Positions 50,401-61,037 of a stretch of 64,000 bases of DNA are shown here, piece after piece. A model generated the notes under the pieces. It did no database searches and was not told the origin of the DNA. It saw only the letters and a list, made by a program, of their open reading frames with translations. A program made the translations under genes and the position numbers. Source of the DNA: Anoplolepis gracilipes (lineage: Eukaryota; Arthropoda; Insecta; Hymenoptera; Formicidae); the NCBI RefSeq assembly GCF_047496725.1, contig NC_132986.1, positions 7,617,531 through 7,681,530 of the forward strand. Direction: 5' to 3'. How positions within the stretch are numbered: the stretch's first letter is position 1; each line of letters begins with the position of its first letter.

Positions 50401-53400
50401 AATAGTTACATTTTACTAATATTAAAGATTATCAGTATTCATCCTTGTCATTTTTCTCATTAAAACAATAATGTTATAATAATATTAATGTTAAGAATAA
50501 TATCAATTAACTTAGGTTCTTAAATTTAAAAAAAATGTGAGTTTTTTTCATTATAATAATAACGATAACTCGTCCATCTTTTCCTTGCTTTCGACAGAGT
50601 GAACTTTAAAAAACTACGGCCGCGTGCTCCGATCTTGAAAGAGTCGAGGGTCTTGGAGGAACTGCAACACATCGCAACAGCCGAACCCGAGCGGACGCAA
50701 GAGCTGAAACGCACCTCTACTTTCTTGCAGAAACCGCAACGACCGATACCAAAGTCTAAGCAGAAGGTGGAAGAGGACGACGCCGAGAGCTATAAGGTCG
50801 TAATTAAGAAACAGGACAAAAAGACGGTAATCGCGCGACTTGTAGAAAAGGGCTTGCTGCCGCCAGGATCAGAGGCGAGCATCGCCGGGACACCGGAGCC
50901 GCCGGAACCGTCCGAGGTAAAGATGCATGAAACGAAGAACCAGCACGAGGAAGATCGTCCTCCCGTCGTGTCTCACCTGAATCCCTCGTGTTTGATTTCC
51001 CCCCTCGATAATATCAACGACTCACTGTCACCCTCGCGTTCTCCACAACTCGATTCTAACGAAACTTGTCCTTCCGAGGATCAGCTAGGGAGTCCCGCGA
51101 CATATAACAGTAAGTCGAAACTGTTCGACGTCAAGCCAAATCATTATCGAAGATATAGTTCTGCTGACAGATACAAAGTCAGAAGGAGGTCGTCTTTCAA
51201 GGGTCATTATCTGGAAAATGTTCTCTGCGGTTATGCTCACTCCTGCGTTTCCCGCGATCGACAGCTCGACAGTCAATTCGAATTTGCAGAGAAATTGGGA
51301 AGTTCTAAAAAGTACTGGCTGAGAAATATTGATTTCGATTATTTCACATCAAGCGAGACCACTTGCAGAAGAAGGATGAGCAGATGCTCGCGAGCGCATT
51401 ACGCAGAGAGAATTCTTCTACGAAACGTCAACGCTATCACTCGGCACTTTCGTTCGAAGCCAAAGACAAGTCGCATCATCACTTCTAGGACGAAACGTAC
51501 TAGAACAAAAGGAAGATACCTGGCGACATATCTGAAACGCGAGAGCATTCGTCTAGTATCCTTGATGACGACGTTGTTCCAGTTTTTGTTGCAGAGATCA
51601 AGTATCTCCGAGTCATCGAATATATCAGAGATTCGCAAGCGACGTTTGAGTGTTAAAGGGTGCTATCTTAAACACATTCTCCAGAAAAATGTCATTACTG
51701 TTCTTCAACGCGCCAAGAAGACACACTTGATCGACGATTATCCCAACTTAATCAAAGAGAAAAAAGACGAACCGAAATCTACAAGAACAAAGGGACATTA
51801 CATGGAAAAATGTCTTTATCGGCAGAATCTTTACCTGAAATCCGTATTTGCGAATCTTTTCGGTTCCGCGAAGAACAGCTTCAACAATCTCTTCACTATT
51901 ACCTCTTCGTCAAGAATAAAACGAGCAATGAGAGGTCGATATTTTGAGCAGTTCATCCGTAGAAATTTGGAAATTCTCGAATTGTTTACGGAATACGTTT
52001 GTATCAAACTCTCCGAATGGCTCGAGGAGAGTCCGTCGTGCATATCGCAAAAAGAATTTTCCGTCGTCACCTCAAATTATATTGCCGATAATTCAGTTCA
52101 AGATGAGAACATGGATGAAGATGTCTGCGATATAAAGATTTCCGGATGGCATGAAGACGGTCCATCATGTTCATTACAAAAAGAATCTATCGTTACTTTC
52201 GATAATCTGGATAAGGAAGAACCTGAGCCTTCGAACAAAGAGAAAACCGATGAGAGCGAGGAACCAGATTCGTCAAACAAGGAGAAAATCGATGAGAACG
52301 ATGTTCGCAACGACAATTCGATTTTGCCCGAAGAAGTCGACGAACTCTCCGTCTCATCTAAAATCCCAGAGACAGAGGATACTTTTTCGAAAATTTTGCA
52401 GTCGACTGAGAATTATATTTCCACCGAGGTCTTTCATCGTGGCAGTAGACGACTATCAAAATCGCGTAAATCTATAGATATCATCCCCGAGCAAGATGAT
52501 AATACATTATCGAAATTTATGCAGTCGACTGAGAATTATATTTCCACCGAGGTCTTTCATCGTGGCAGTAGACGACTATCAAAATCGCGTAAATCTGTAG
52601 ATATTATCTCCGAGCAAGATGATAATACATTATCGAAATTTATGCAGTCGACTGAGAATTATATTTCCACCGAGGTCTTCCATCGTGGCAGTAGACGACT
52701 ATCAAAATCGCGTAAATCTGTAGATATTATCCCCGAGCAAGATGACGATACAGTCTCAAAATTCCTGCAATCGGCTGAGAATTACATTTCTACCGAAGTT
52801 TTCCATCGTGGAAGCCGAAGACTTTCAAGATCGTCCAAGGACATGGAACAGGAAACGGGTGTTTTGTCGAATCTCCTTCACTCGACCGGCAATTATGTTT
52901 CCAGCGAGGTGTTCCATCGCCGTAGTAGAAGATTATCAAAATCATCTAGGAGAGAATCCATTTCTTTCATGACTCCCGATTCGGAAAGCATGTATTTCAA
53001 TCTGCCTTGGTTCTCGCTCAGAGTCACTGATAAAAGCATAGAACATCAGGGGGATTGCAAGGAGAAGATTGATTCTGAAATCGAGCGAGACAATCGAAGA
53101 TTGTCATTCGTGCCGACGATCCTTTATCAAAGTATCACAAATCGTATCGGTGTTGATTTCACGAGGCTAGTGGCTTACGCTTTTGTACCTTGCACCTCGA
53201 TTATCCTTTTGTATATGTATAATTAGTCATCCTCATCTGACGATATTTATATGTTGTTTCGATGCGGATCGGCTGATATAATTAAACAGCAAATGATTAT
53301 AATCGATCCTAAATTTGCTTTAAAATTTAGTATCAAGAATGTGTCATCATCAAATTTGTTAATTTAAATTATTACGCGCATGTCTATCCTCTGTGTATTT

Positions 53401-56400
53401 ACATTTAAACAGATATCACTTGTCCTGGAATAATACTGTTTTCCTAGGTGAATACTTTTAGAAACTCTTACTAGATTTATTGTGGATAACATATTGATTT
53501 GCATAAAAATATTTCGTAAGTAATATGTGCTCGAATTTTATTATAATCAAGGTATGTTATGTTTTTTCTTGTCCTTAGAATGCGTGAATTGATTTTAGCG
53601 TATAAAATAAATAACTGGAATGCAAAGATTATGTGAAAATTGATTCAATCTGTGTATGAACGAAGATATAATTAATTTTTTCCTCTTATTTATGTGAAAT
53701 AATTTTAATTAAACTGTTGAAATTTGTTGTGTTTATATTTAAACCTTCTTACATATCTCTATATATATTTTTACAATAATAATATATAATATCGTGTAAA
53801 TATAATATTTTTTGCAATAATAATATAAATGACAATGAGAAGAAATTGAAAATTTCATATTCATGATATATGTAGCATTTTATTATTTATTTATTATTAT
53901 TTATTACTCTACTATCTCAATTATTTAAAATTATTTAAATTTTTATTTCCTAATCAATTATAAAACGTAGTATAATTAAATCATATATTATATCTTAATT
54001 CGATATACACGATTCTACAAGAGATATTTAATTTGATTATTCAAAAAGGTAAGTATAAATTCAATATCGATTTTTTTAAATATCTTTTTCCATTTTTTTG
54101 GCAATTAAATATTAAAAATAATTCTTAAATCTTTTCTAACTTTGTCTACAATTTCAATAAAAGAAAGTTAGTTAAAACTTTATTTTTGAAAACTAGTAGT
54201 TGGTAATTATTGATAGTGTTTAACATTATTCATAGCCAAAGCAAAAATAAACTTATTAATTTCCTAAACCATTGATTCTTTTAATCCTGTAAACTCTTAA
54301 CACATATTATTTTTTACAAACTAAAAATTATTATATAGTATAACAAGAGCGAAATATTTTTGATAAATTAATTGTAAGTTTTTTTGTTTTACAATGAATA
54401 ATCATTCTCAGACAAAAATCAATAAAATATTCAATCTTTTAAGAAATTCAAGTTTTGTTTCTTCAATATATTTCTACAATTTTGATTTAGACAATAACAC
54501 CAGAGACAACACCTACACTCACATGTAGAACGGAGCAAGAAGAGAGACTTGAGTCACGTTCCGCATCGAAGGTAAAAGAAGAAGAGAAAAGCGACGAAGC
54601 TGACGAATTCAAGACGGAAGAGAAAACCGAGTCCAAGGAGGAAAATTATCGTTCTGAGTCTCGCGCGGCTGGATCCAGTCAGGACGAGACAACAGCACTC
54701 GAGGAAGAGTCTAGTGGTTCAACGGATCAAGCGGCGACGAAAGTTGACAGTGAAAAAGTCAAGGAACTAGTGTCCACAGAGTTCAACCTCGAGCAGCAGC
54801 TAGAGAACGTACAGCGGCAATTGCTGGCTTTGAAACAGCTACCAAACGAAATTGAGAGTCACCTGAAGATTGTATCCGAGCAACTGCAAAAGATCATGGA
54901 GCTGAGTGGCATGCAGAGGTCTCTTGGCAACGGGAGCAACGACCATCACAGATCCTCAGGTGACTGAGATTCGTAATCATGAAATTGAAATAACCAAAGT
55001 GCATTTTGATTGTTTTCTTAGTGTATTTTTAAATTTTTTGCTATTTCAATTTTGGACGAATGCTAGGTTGCGCTTGTCAGTATTAAACTAAAAAAATTTT
55101 GCTAAAAAATGTAGCTTATTATTTAAATCGTCATATTTAAAAAATTTTTACATTTAGATTTAAGATTCTTTTTCAAATAGCACGCTGATTATGATTTGTT
55201 GTCATTCAGAAGAAAATATCGTACAGCGAAAGGATGAAGAGAAGTTGAAGGAACAGGAAGAAGATACCGATGAAGAGGATGAAGAATTTACAGAAACTTA
55301 CGATTACATCGAAGAGATTGCATGCTTGGAGCGAAAGACGTCATCAAGGTCAACGCCACAAGTGATGATCGAGCCCAGTGATGACGAAGGAGAGATGGAG
55401 GAAGAGGAAGCAGAAATGAAGGAACTAGATGGAACTATTTCCGTGAAAAGCGCAGACGAGGAAGGAAGTAGAGTAAAGAAATTCATCGTTTCTTACGAGA
55501 CTAAGCTTCTGAAAACGCCTAGTCCGGTACCATCGCACGGTAAGCATTGACATTATTTTAAATTTATTAATCACGAATTTTTTGCAAAAAAAAGAACAAT
55601 GTACTGTAATACTATAAATTCGATCTGATAATATTGTAGGTATAAAATTTCCTCTCTATATTAAAATCTAATATTAAAATATATTTTTCGAGTATGTTTT
55701 AATTAAATATAAGTGATTTAAGGTATATATAATAATGCTATTATATAGGAAGTTTCGAACCAGACTCTAAACTGTCACCAAAAGACCAAGTTATACAGGA
55801 ACTGCAGGTATCTCGATAGATGGAATGAATAGTCTTGCGTTTACCTGGAATAAAATGATTATTGTTTCGTTGTCTCTCCTACCTGTCCATTATTCATGTT
55901 CAAATACACTATTTAAATGTTAGTAGATAAAGTAAATTCTCTCAAAATCCTTAATTATATAAATTAATTATATGAATGCACGATGAATCAAATGAAATGG
56001 ATTTTACTTGTGGTTAATATTCAAACATATTCTAAATAAATCTATTATTTTTTTCTTCTTGTCATTTTAATCCCATTTTATTGATATCAATAGAATTTTG
56101 ATATCTATCTGTAAATTTTATGCAATTGCATGGACCTTCGAATTTAAATGTAATGTCAATAACTTGTCACGTTTTGTTTTTCAGCAAAGGATGCAGAACA
56201 AAGGCAAAAAACAGTCGCAAGATCTTTGGCCCCAGGCTAAGCAGCTCGAACTTACGCAAGGTCGCAGATGGAGATGCCCGAATGATTTCTTTAATGACGA
56301 GATGATTGCTGAAGTATTGTCTTGTCAGGCGGAAGTCATTCGGGGTAAAATAATGGGGTAAGAATAATAATTATAATAAAAAGAATTTCAATTTAATTAT

Positions 56401-57165
56401 AAATTTAATGTGTAAAAATCTGGTAAAGATTTTTAAGATTATTTCAATTCTGATGTCGAAGATTTTCTAATCAAATATTAATTATTACAGAGTAAATTTC
56501 AAGAAGTACGAGAAAACAAATTTACCAAACTACGACTACCTGATGAATTCCAGTGTTTATAAGATGATTCATAAAATGGAACGAGAACCGAAAAAGGGCA
56601 TCCCTGTGAGACCTGCTAAAGTCAATGCAGCTGAAGACATAATAGAGAGAGTTGTAAGCTCTTTGTAATCTTTTGACAATTGTCAATATAAATCGTTTAA
56701 GAAAATAAAAGTAACAATAATTAATTGTGAATCGATAGCCAAAGAATTTACTTTTAAACATTTTTAATTGTTTATAATTGAAATTTTTTAAATAACTTGT
56801 TTGATAAGTTGTTAAAGATATTTTTCGCCGATTAATTATCATCATTTTTATACACAATTGTATTATATTAACATTATTTAACTTAAAACCTAAATCATAT
56901 TTTAAGCTTAAAACCAAATTTAAACAAACAACATAATCTGCCTAAATATATATATATATATATATATATTTAATAAAATAAAAAATAATTTTATCAGAAA
57001 TTAAAAATTAAATAGAAAATTTGTAATTTTATATATATATATAAAAAATCATTATATATTAACCGTATAAAATAAAAATTCATCTGGTTTTTTTTTTGTT
57101 TCTTTCAGAAATCACCGGCATTAAGCGTTATAGATGACAGAAGCACTCGAAGTGTCAGTCATTAA
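47464..57165 (+). CDS. Zasp66: PDZ protein of the Zasp family, probably Zasp66-like, 714-aa spliced isoform
   Basis: Zasp proteins scaffold the muscle Z-disc, binding alpha-actinin through their PDZ domain. The CDS starts at 47476 inside an exon beginning at 47464. Coding exons: 47476-47574, 47890-48041, 49485-49551, 50121-50377, 50598-50916, 54491-54959, 55210-55539, 55749-55807, 56185-56357, 56491-56653 and 57109-57165; phases match throughout (715 codons with stop). The PDZ domain is residues 1-84 (WGFRLAGGSDF as carboxylate loop, GLKVGDVVVRLND). Exons 4-5 encode an acidic helix and VNFKKLRPRAPILKESRVLE. Exon 6 has a coiled coil (about 393-437), exon 7 is strongly acidic, and exons 9-10 encode a second VNFKK module, VNFKKYEKTNLPNYD, then SSVYKMIHKM, similar to a ZM motif. 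No LIM domain is present, which favours Zasp66/67 over Zasp52. The exon 4 acceptor was chosen as ttattag|CTTGCA because it keeps phase. The symbol is less certain than the family. Confidence 0.8.
50598..53226 (+). CDS. Extended 3' exon of the Zasp66-like gene: repeat-rich, tail-anchored isoform
   Basis: Exon 5 (acceptor ctttcgacag at 50597) remains open for 875 codons to a stop at 53224-53226 if the donor GAG|GTAAAG at 50916/50917 is skipped. With exons 1-4 this gives 1067 aa. The extension has protein-like composition and two repeat families: six K/R-G-x-Y-[LMF] segments (isoform residues about 393-641) and five 41-residue units (787-980) with EVFHRGSRRLSKS. A hydrophobic stretch LVAYAFVPCTSIILLYMY (about 1049-1066) ends one residue before the stop, as in tail-anchored proteins. 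AATAAA at 53607 suits a separate 3' end. I do not recognise the extension in any family. Its reality as coding sequence is supported by frame length and repeat conservation; isoform use is inferred. Confidence 0.72.
52381..52962 (+). repeat. Five coding tandem repeats with a 123-base unit
   Basis: Units start at about 52381, 52504, 52627, 52750 and 52864. Units 1-3 are nearly identical in DNA; units 4 and 5 are diverged and slightly shorter. The core is ENYISTEVFHRGSRRLSKS. The gradient of identity suggests recent amplification at the 5' side. Confidence 0.92.
53227..54490 (+). other. 3' UTR of the tail-anchored isoform and rest of intron 5
   Basis: AT-rich with no coding signal. AATAAA at 53607-53612 is a candidate polyadenylation site for the extended exon. 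The acceptor ttttgatttag at 54490 serves the spliced isoform. Confidence 0.5.
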
Positions 57166-57450
57166 TGCAACAATGATCATAAATGACTATAATAGTTTAT
57201 ATACGAGAAATTTATGTATTTAAAGGATGTGCTGTAAAATGAAATTGATATATTTGAGTAATTCATGATAATTCAAAATTATTAGGAATATAATTATCTG
57301 ACGGTGATCTAAAAATATTATCATACAATGATTATCGATGATTGTAATAATTAATATGACGTGATTATAATAATTTTAAGTATGTGTACATATATGTATA
57401 ATCATATTTAAATCGTCTGTTGAAAAATTTTTCTTGACAATACATTATAC

Positions 57451-57466
57451 GTATTAATAAAATAAA
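57451..57466 (+). terminator. Candidate polyadenylation signal of the Zasp66-like gene
   Basis: Overlapping AATAAA hexamers (AATAAAATAAA) about 290 bases after the 57165 stop codon. Confidence 0.5.
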
Positions 57467-60400
57467 GTCCGCGTGTATTTTCCTTTGTATAAATTTACAT
57501 CTGAAATAATTAATAAATTAAATATAAGTCGCACAAAAATTTTACATCTGAAGAATATAGCAAATATCTAATTGTTTTGCGTATTTTTAAGTGCAACCAT
57601 TTCATTAACTGCATTTAAAAATATGCACTTTTCTAAGATTGTATAAAATATGAAAAATTTTATGTCAGAACAAAATAATTAAACATAGTGCTCCCCAAAT
57701 GTACTTTATATTATTATATTTTTTACTAATATATCCCGCTATATTTACCGATAAATCACTATATAGAATACCCAATGAATCAAGTATAATCATAGACAGA
57801 TAGGCACGTAATTTGCAGATGCCTAATTAATAATTGGTTACAATAATGCATAATAATTAGTCTCATAATTTTAGAAAAGTAATTTAGAAATTAAGCGCAT
57901 GGAAATAGCATGCATCGATTTGACTATATATTGACATTTGTGTTTATCTATTCAATCGTAAGAATATTCATTAGCTAAAAACCTTAAGTTGTATCTATAT
58001 GCCATTGTATTTTTTATTACAGTACTACAGACACTGATCATCGGCGTTGGCTTTTCTTTCATTTTTTGAAGTAACAAATAATAACAATAGTATCTTCGAG
58101 ACATCCCATGTAAGTATATCTAATCTACATGTGCTATCATTCCGTTTAATGCGGTTCAACCGTAAAAGACTACCGGATCTTTAAATACGTGATGATTGAA
58201 ACTGACCTAGAAAGAAAGATTTCCGAGTAAACGACCGCGATTATATACCACTCACTCGGAAATCCGCACAATTGGTTCCGTCGATGATGAGTCGTGCGGG
58301 ATATACTTTCTCCTTTCCAGGGTTTCCGAGGCCTCTGTTATCCGCGTCTCGCGTACGCGTACGATCGGCTGAGTCACGTCTACCTTCTTGGCCGATGAAC
58401 CTCTTTTTCGTCTTCTCTCTCTTTCTCATTCTCTCACTCTTGCTTGCTTAGGGTCCACAATCGTGACGTCGGCTTCGAGCAATTTATGTAAAGCATTCTA
58501 GGCATGATTCACGAACTAGTTCGCGCCCTCGTGACCGCCACCGGCGCAGAATGCAACCGCCGAGCTCGGGTACAACGTCGAAAAGTCGGATGCATCCGTT
58601 GAAATGTTTGCGAATTTGAAAAATTGGTATATTCATTATACCATTAATTCGTGGCGTGTGTTGAATTTTTCTACAGCAATATACTCCTTTTTTCCCTAGT
58701 TATTGTGTATGTAATTGTAAAAAAATGAAGTTACCTCAATACGTAATTGTAAAATTGAAGCGAATCTTTTGTTAGATATTAAAAATTATCTAAAATTATA
58801 TGTGGAAATAAATATCCTAACTATAATTTTAATTAAAATGCGAGTTTTACACAGTTATAGATTTTTGACGAGCTTGATAATTTTCCTATATGCCTCTTCA
58901 CACATGCGAAGGAATTCTCGTAATATTTTTACATTACGCACGCAGGAAGATCAAAGAGACAAGAGATTCTTCTCCCTGACATAATTCACGCGTGTCTTCG
59001 CCGCCATAACGCGCGTCAATTTCGGTAAATTCATGTCTGATTGCTAAGAGACTTAATGACCGAGGTATGCGACAGTGCGGTAGAATTTCTTTAATGAGTT
59101 TTCATGACCTCTTACACGACCTATCGACGATGATTAAACTTACATTGTAACATTAACTCTACATTGTAAGAAAATTCTCAATTTAGATAAAAAAGATATT
59201 AACCATGCTTCTGCTAAGAAATTCTATTCATCTTTACGTATTAGCATATATTTTAATATTTATAACGATAAAATTAACGTTAAAAGTCACCTTTTTTGAG
59301 AGTTACAAATTATAAAAAAATATAGTATTCAAGAGAAAATAACTGAGAAAGAAAATAGTGTGATTTCTTCCTGTTTCTCTTTTTATATATTTTCCCTTTT
59401 CTCTTTTCATTTGAAGAGTCCTAAATAAATACATACACATGCGTAAAGTTTATATATATAGTCTATTAAGATTTTTTAATTTTGTATTTATATTTAAAAT
59501 CCTTAGTTAAAAAAAATATATATAATCTTTATGTGTAAGTTAAAATAAAACTCTTTAGGAGACAGAAAAACTTAGAGATCTTTTTTGGATAATTTATACC
59601 AAAATGTCAAAATTTTTTTTACTCAGCACATATAATTACATTATCAATTTAAAAAATCTGACTACGTTAAACAAAGCCAAACTGAAAGAGAGATATAATT
59701 AAAAAAGGGAGAATAGAAGAGATGCAAATGTGTACGCGCTATTCTGTCATGGTCACCGAGATGATGATTCAACATTCCCGACATTTCGCCCCCGACATTT
59801 CATTTCGATATTTTGTCCTTTTTCCACCCCAGCGTTATATTGTATATATCTTATTGCCTCTCTACCATTCGTCTCTTAACTCCCACCGCCATAAGAAACA
59901 CCTTGCACGTTGCACCGGATGCACCGATGTTCATGGACACGCTTAATGATAATCTCTTCGAAGAGCACAATAATTTTATTCGGGAATTTAATTAATTACG
60001 AGCACGCTCAATTTCATCCCACGTTACTTTTTTTGATCGTTTTATTTGTATTTAAATATATAATATATTTAAATATAACATCATTCGATCAATTCTATTG
60101 CATCGAGGATTTATGCTTATTTTCAATTCTTTTCATCTAGTTTTATGACAAAGGCAGTTTGAAGAGATTAATCTGTTAGTTCAGATTTGGAAGTTTCAAA
60201 AATAATGGTCAAAGAGGGGTGACCGGTGTTTGTTTGTCCCTACAAGACATCGTTTTGCTATTGTACCTAGAATTAGGTCCGAATTTCTTTTTCTCTCTCT
60301 CTTTCAGGAATTCGAATAATCCGAATAATTTGACCTCAAACTCTAAACGGTATAACTTAGAAATTTAAAATGAACATAGTCGTCTGTGTAGCTTAATACA

Positions 60401-60932
60401 CTTTTAAAGAAATATCATCGTCACATTTATTTCGTCATATGTCGCTATTGCAAGAGATTCCTGTTAGAGCAGAATAAATTTGTCTCTCTTCCTCTTTACG
60501 TCTCCACAACCTGTCTCCTACCATTGCTCCTTCCTCCTTTTTGTCTCCCCTCCTGCATATGTTCCTTCCCTTTCTTTCCGCACTCTCGTACTCCTCCTCT
60601 TCGTCCCGAATCGCGTGGCGAGGAGGCTCTGCTGCCCGACTGACCGTCCTCGCGCCTCTTATACCTTTACTCCGGTCTGCGCGTTCTTCAGGAACGTACG
60701 TGCTCGTTTCACGTTCCATTCGAGAGAGCGCGATACATACCCCTCTTTTAAACGAGTATACACAAACAGCCAGCAAACAGACCTAGTCGTTGGTGGTGCA
60801 CCTCGAAATAGCCAAGCCGAGTTAAGAGCTCGTTCAATAATCGTCGTAGTTTTTGAAAGATCGTTCTTGGTTTATTCGTTACGTTTTATTTGCTCCGATT
60901 TGATACGCTCAACAGTTCAAGCAGACAGTGAT
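57467..60932. other. Interval between the two Zasp-type genes
   Basis: No supportable exon. A CpG-rich patch at about 58250-58600 and a pyrimidine-rich, CpG-containing patch at about 60470-60800 could hold promoters or 5' noncoding exons of the Zasp52-like gene. A good acceptor (tttctctctctctttcag) lies at about 60290-60307 and could begin a noncoding exon. Confidence 0.4.
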
Positions 60933-61037
60933 ATGGCACAGCTGATCAGCGTCAAGCTATCTAGGTTTGATGGATCCCCCTGGGGTTTTCGTCTGCAGGG
61001 CGGCAAGGATTTTGGCACGCCGCTTGTTGTGCAGAAG
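60933..61037 (+). CDS. Zasp52: First coding exon of a second Zasp-type PDZ gene, Zasp52-like (partial)
   Basis: The ATG at 60933 opens 35 codons that begin MAQLISVKLSRFDGSPWGFR and end LVVQK at the donor AAG|GTGAGT (phase 0). This matches the start of the insect Zasp52 PDZ domain (carboxylate loop WGFRLQGG). Zasp52 proteins continue with the rest of the PDZ, a ZM region and LIM domains and organise the Z-disc with alpha-actinin. No continuation exon was found up to 64000, so most of the gene lies beyond the window. The first intron falls at the same place and phase as in the Zasp66-like gene (exon end VIR against VQK). The 5' UTR lies directly upstream. Confidence 0.82.

Noticed and set aside
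50917..53226. The Zasp extension as a separate downstream gene
   Set aside because: The frame is continuous with exon 5 through the VNFKK segment and there is no independent start context, so an isoform extension is the simpler reading.
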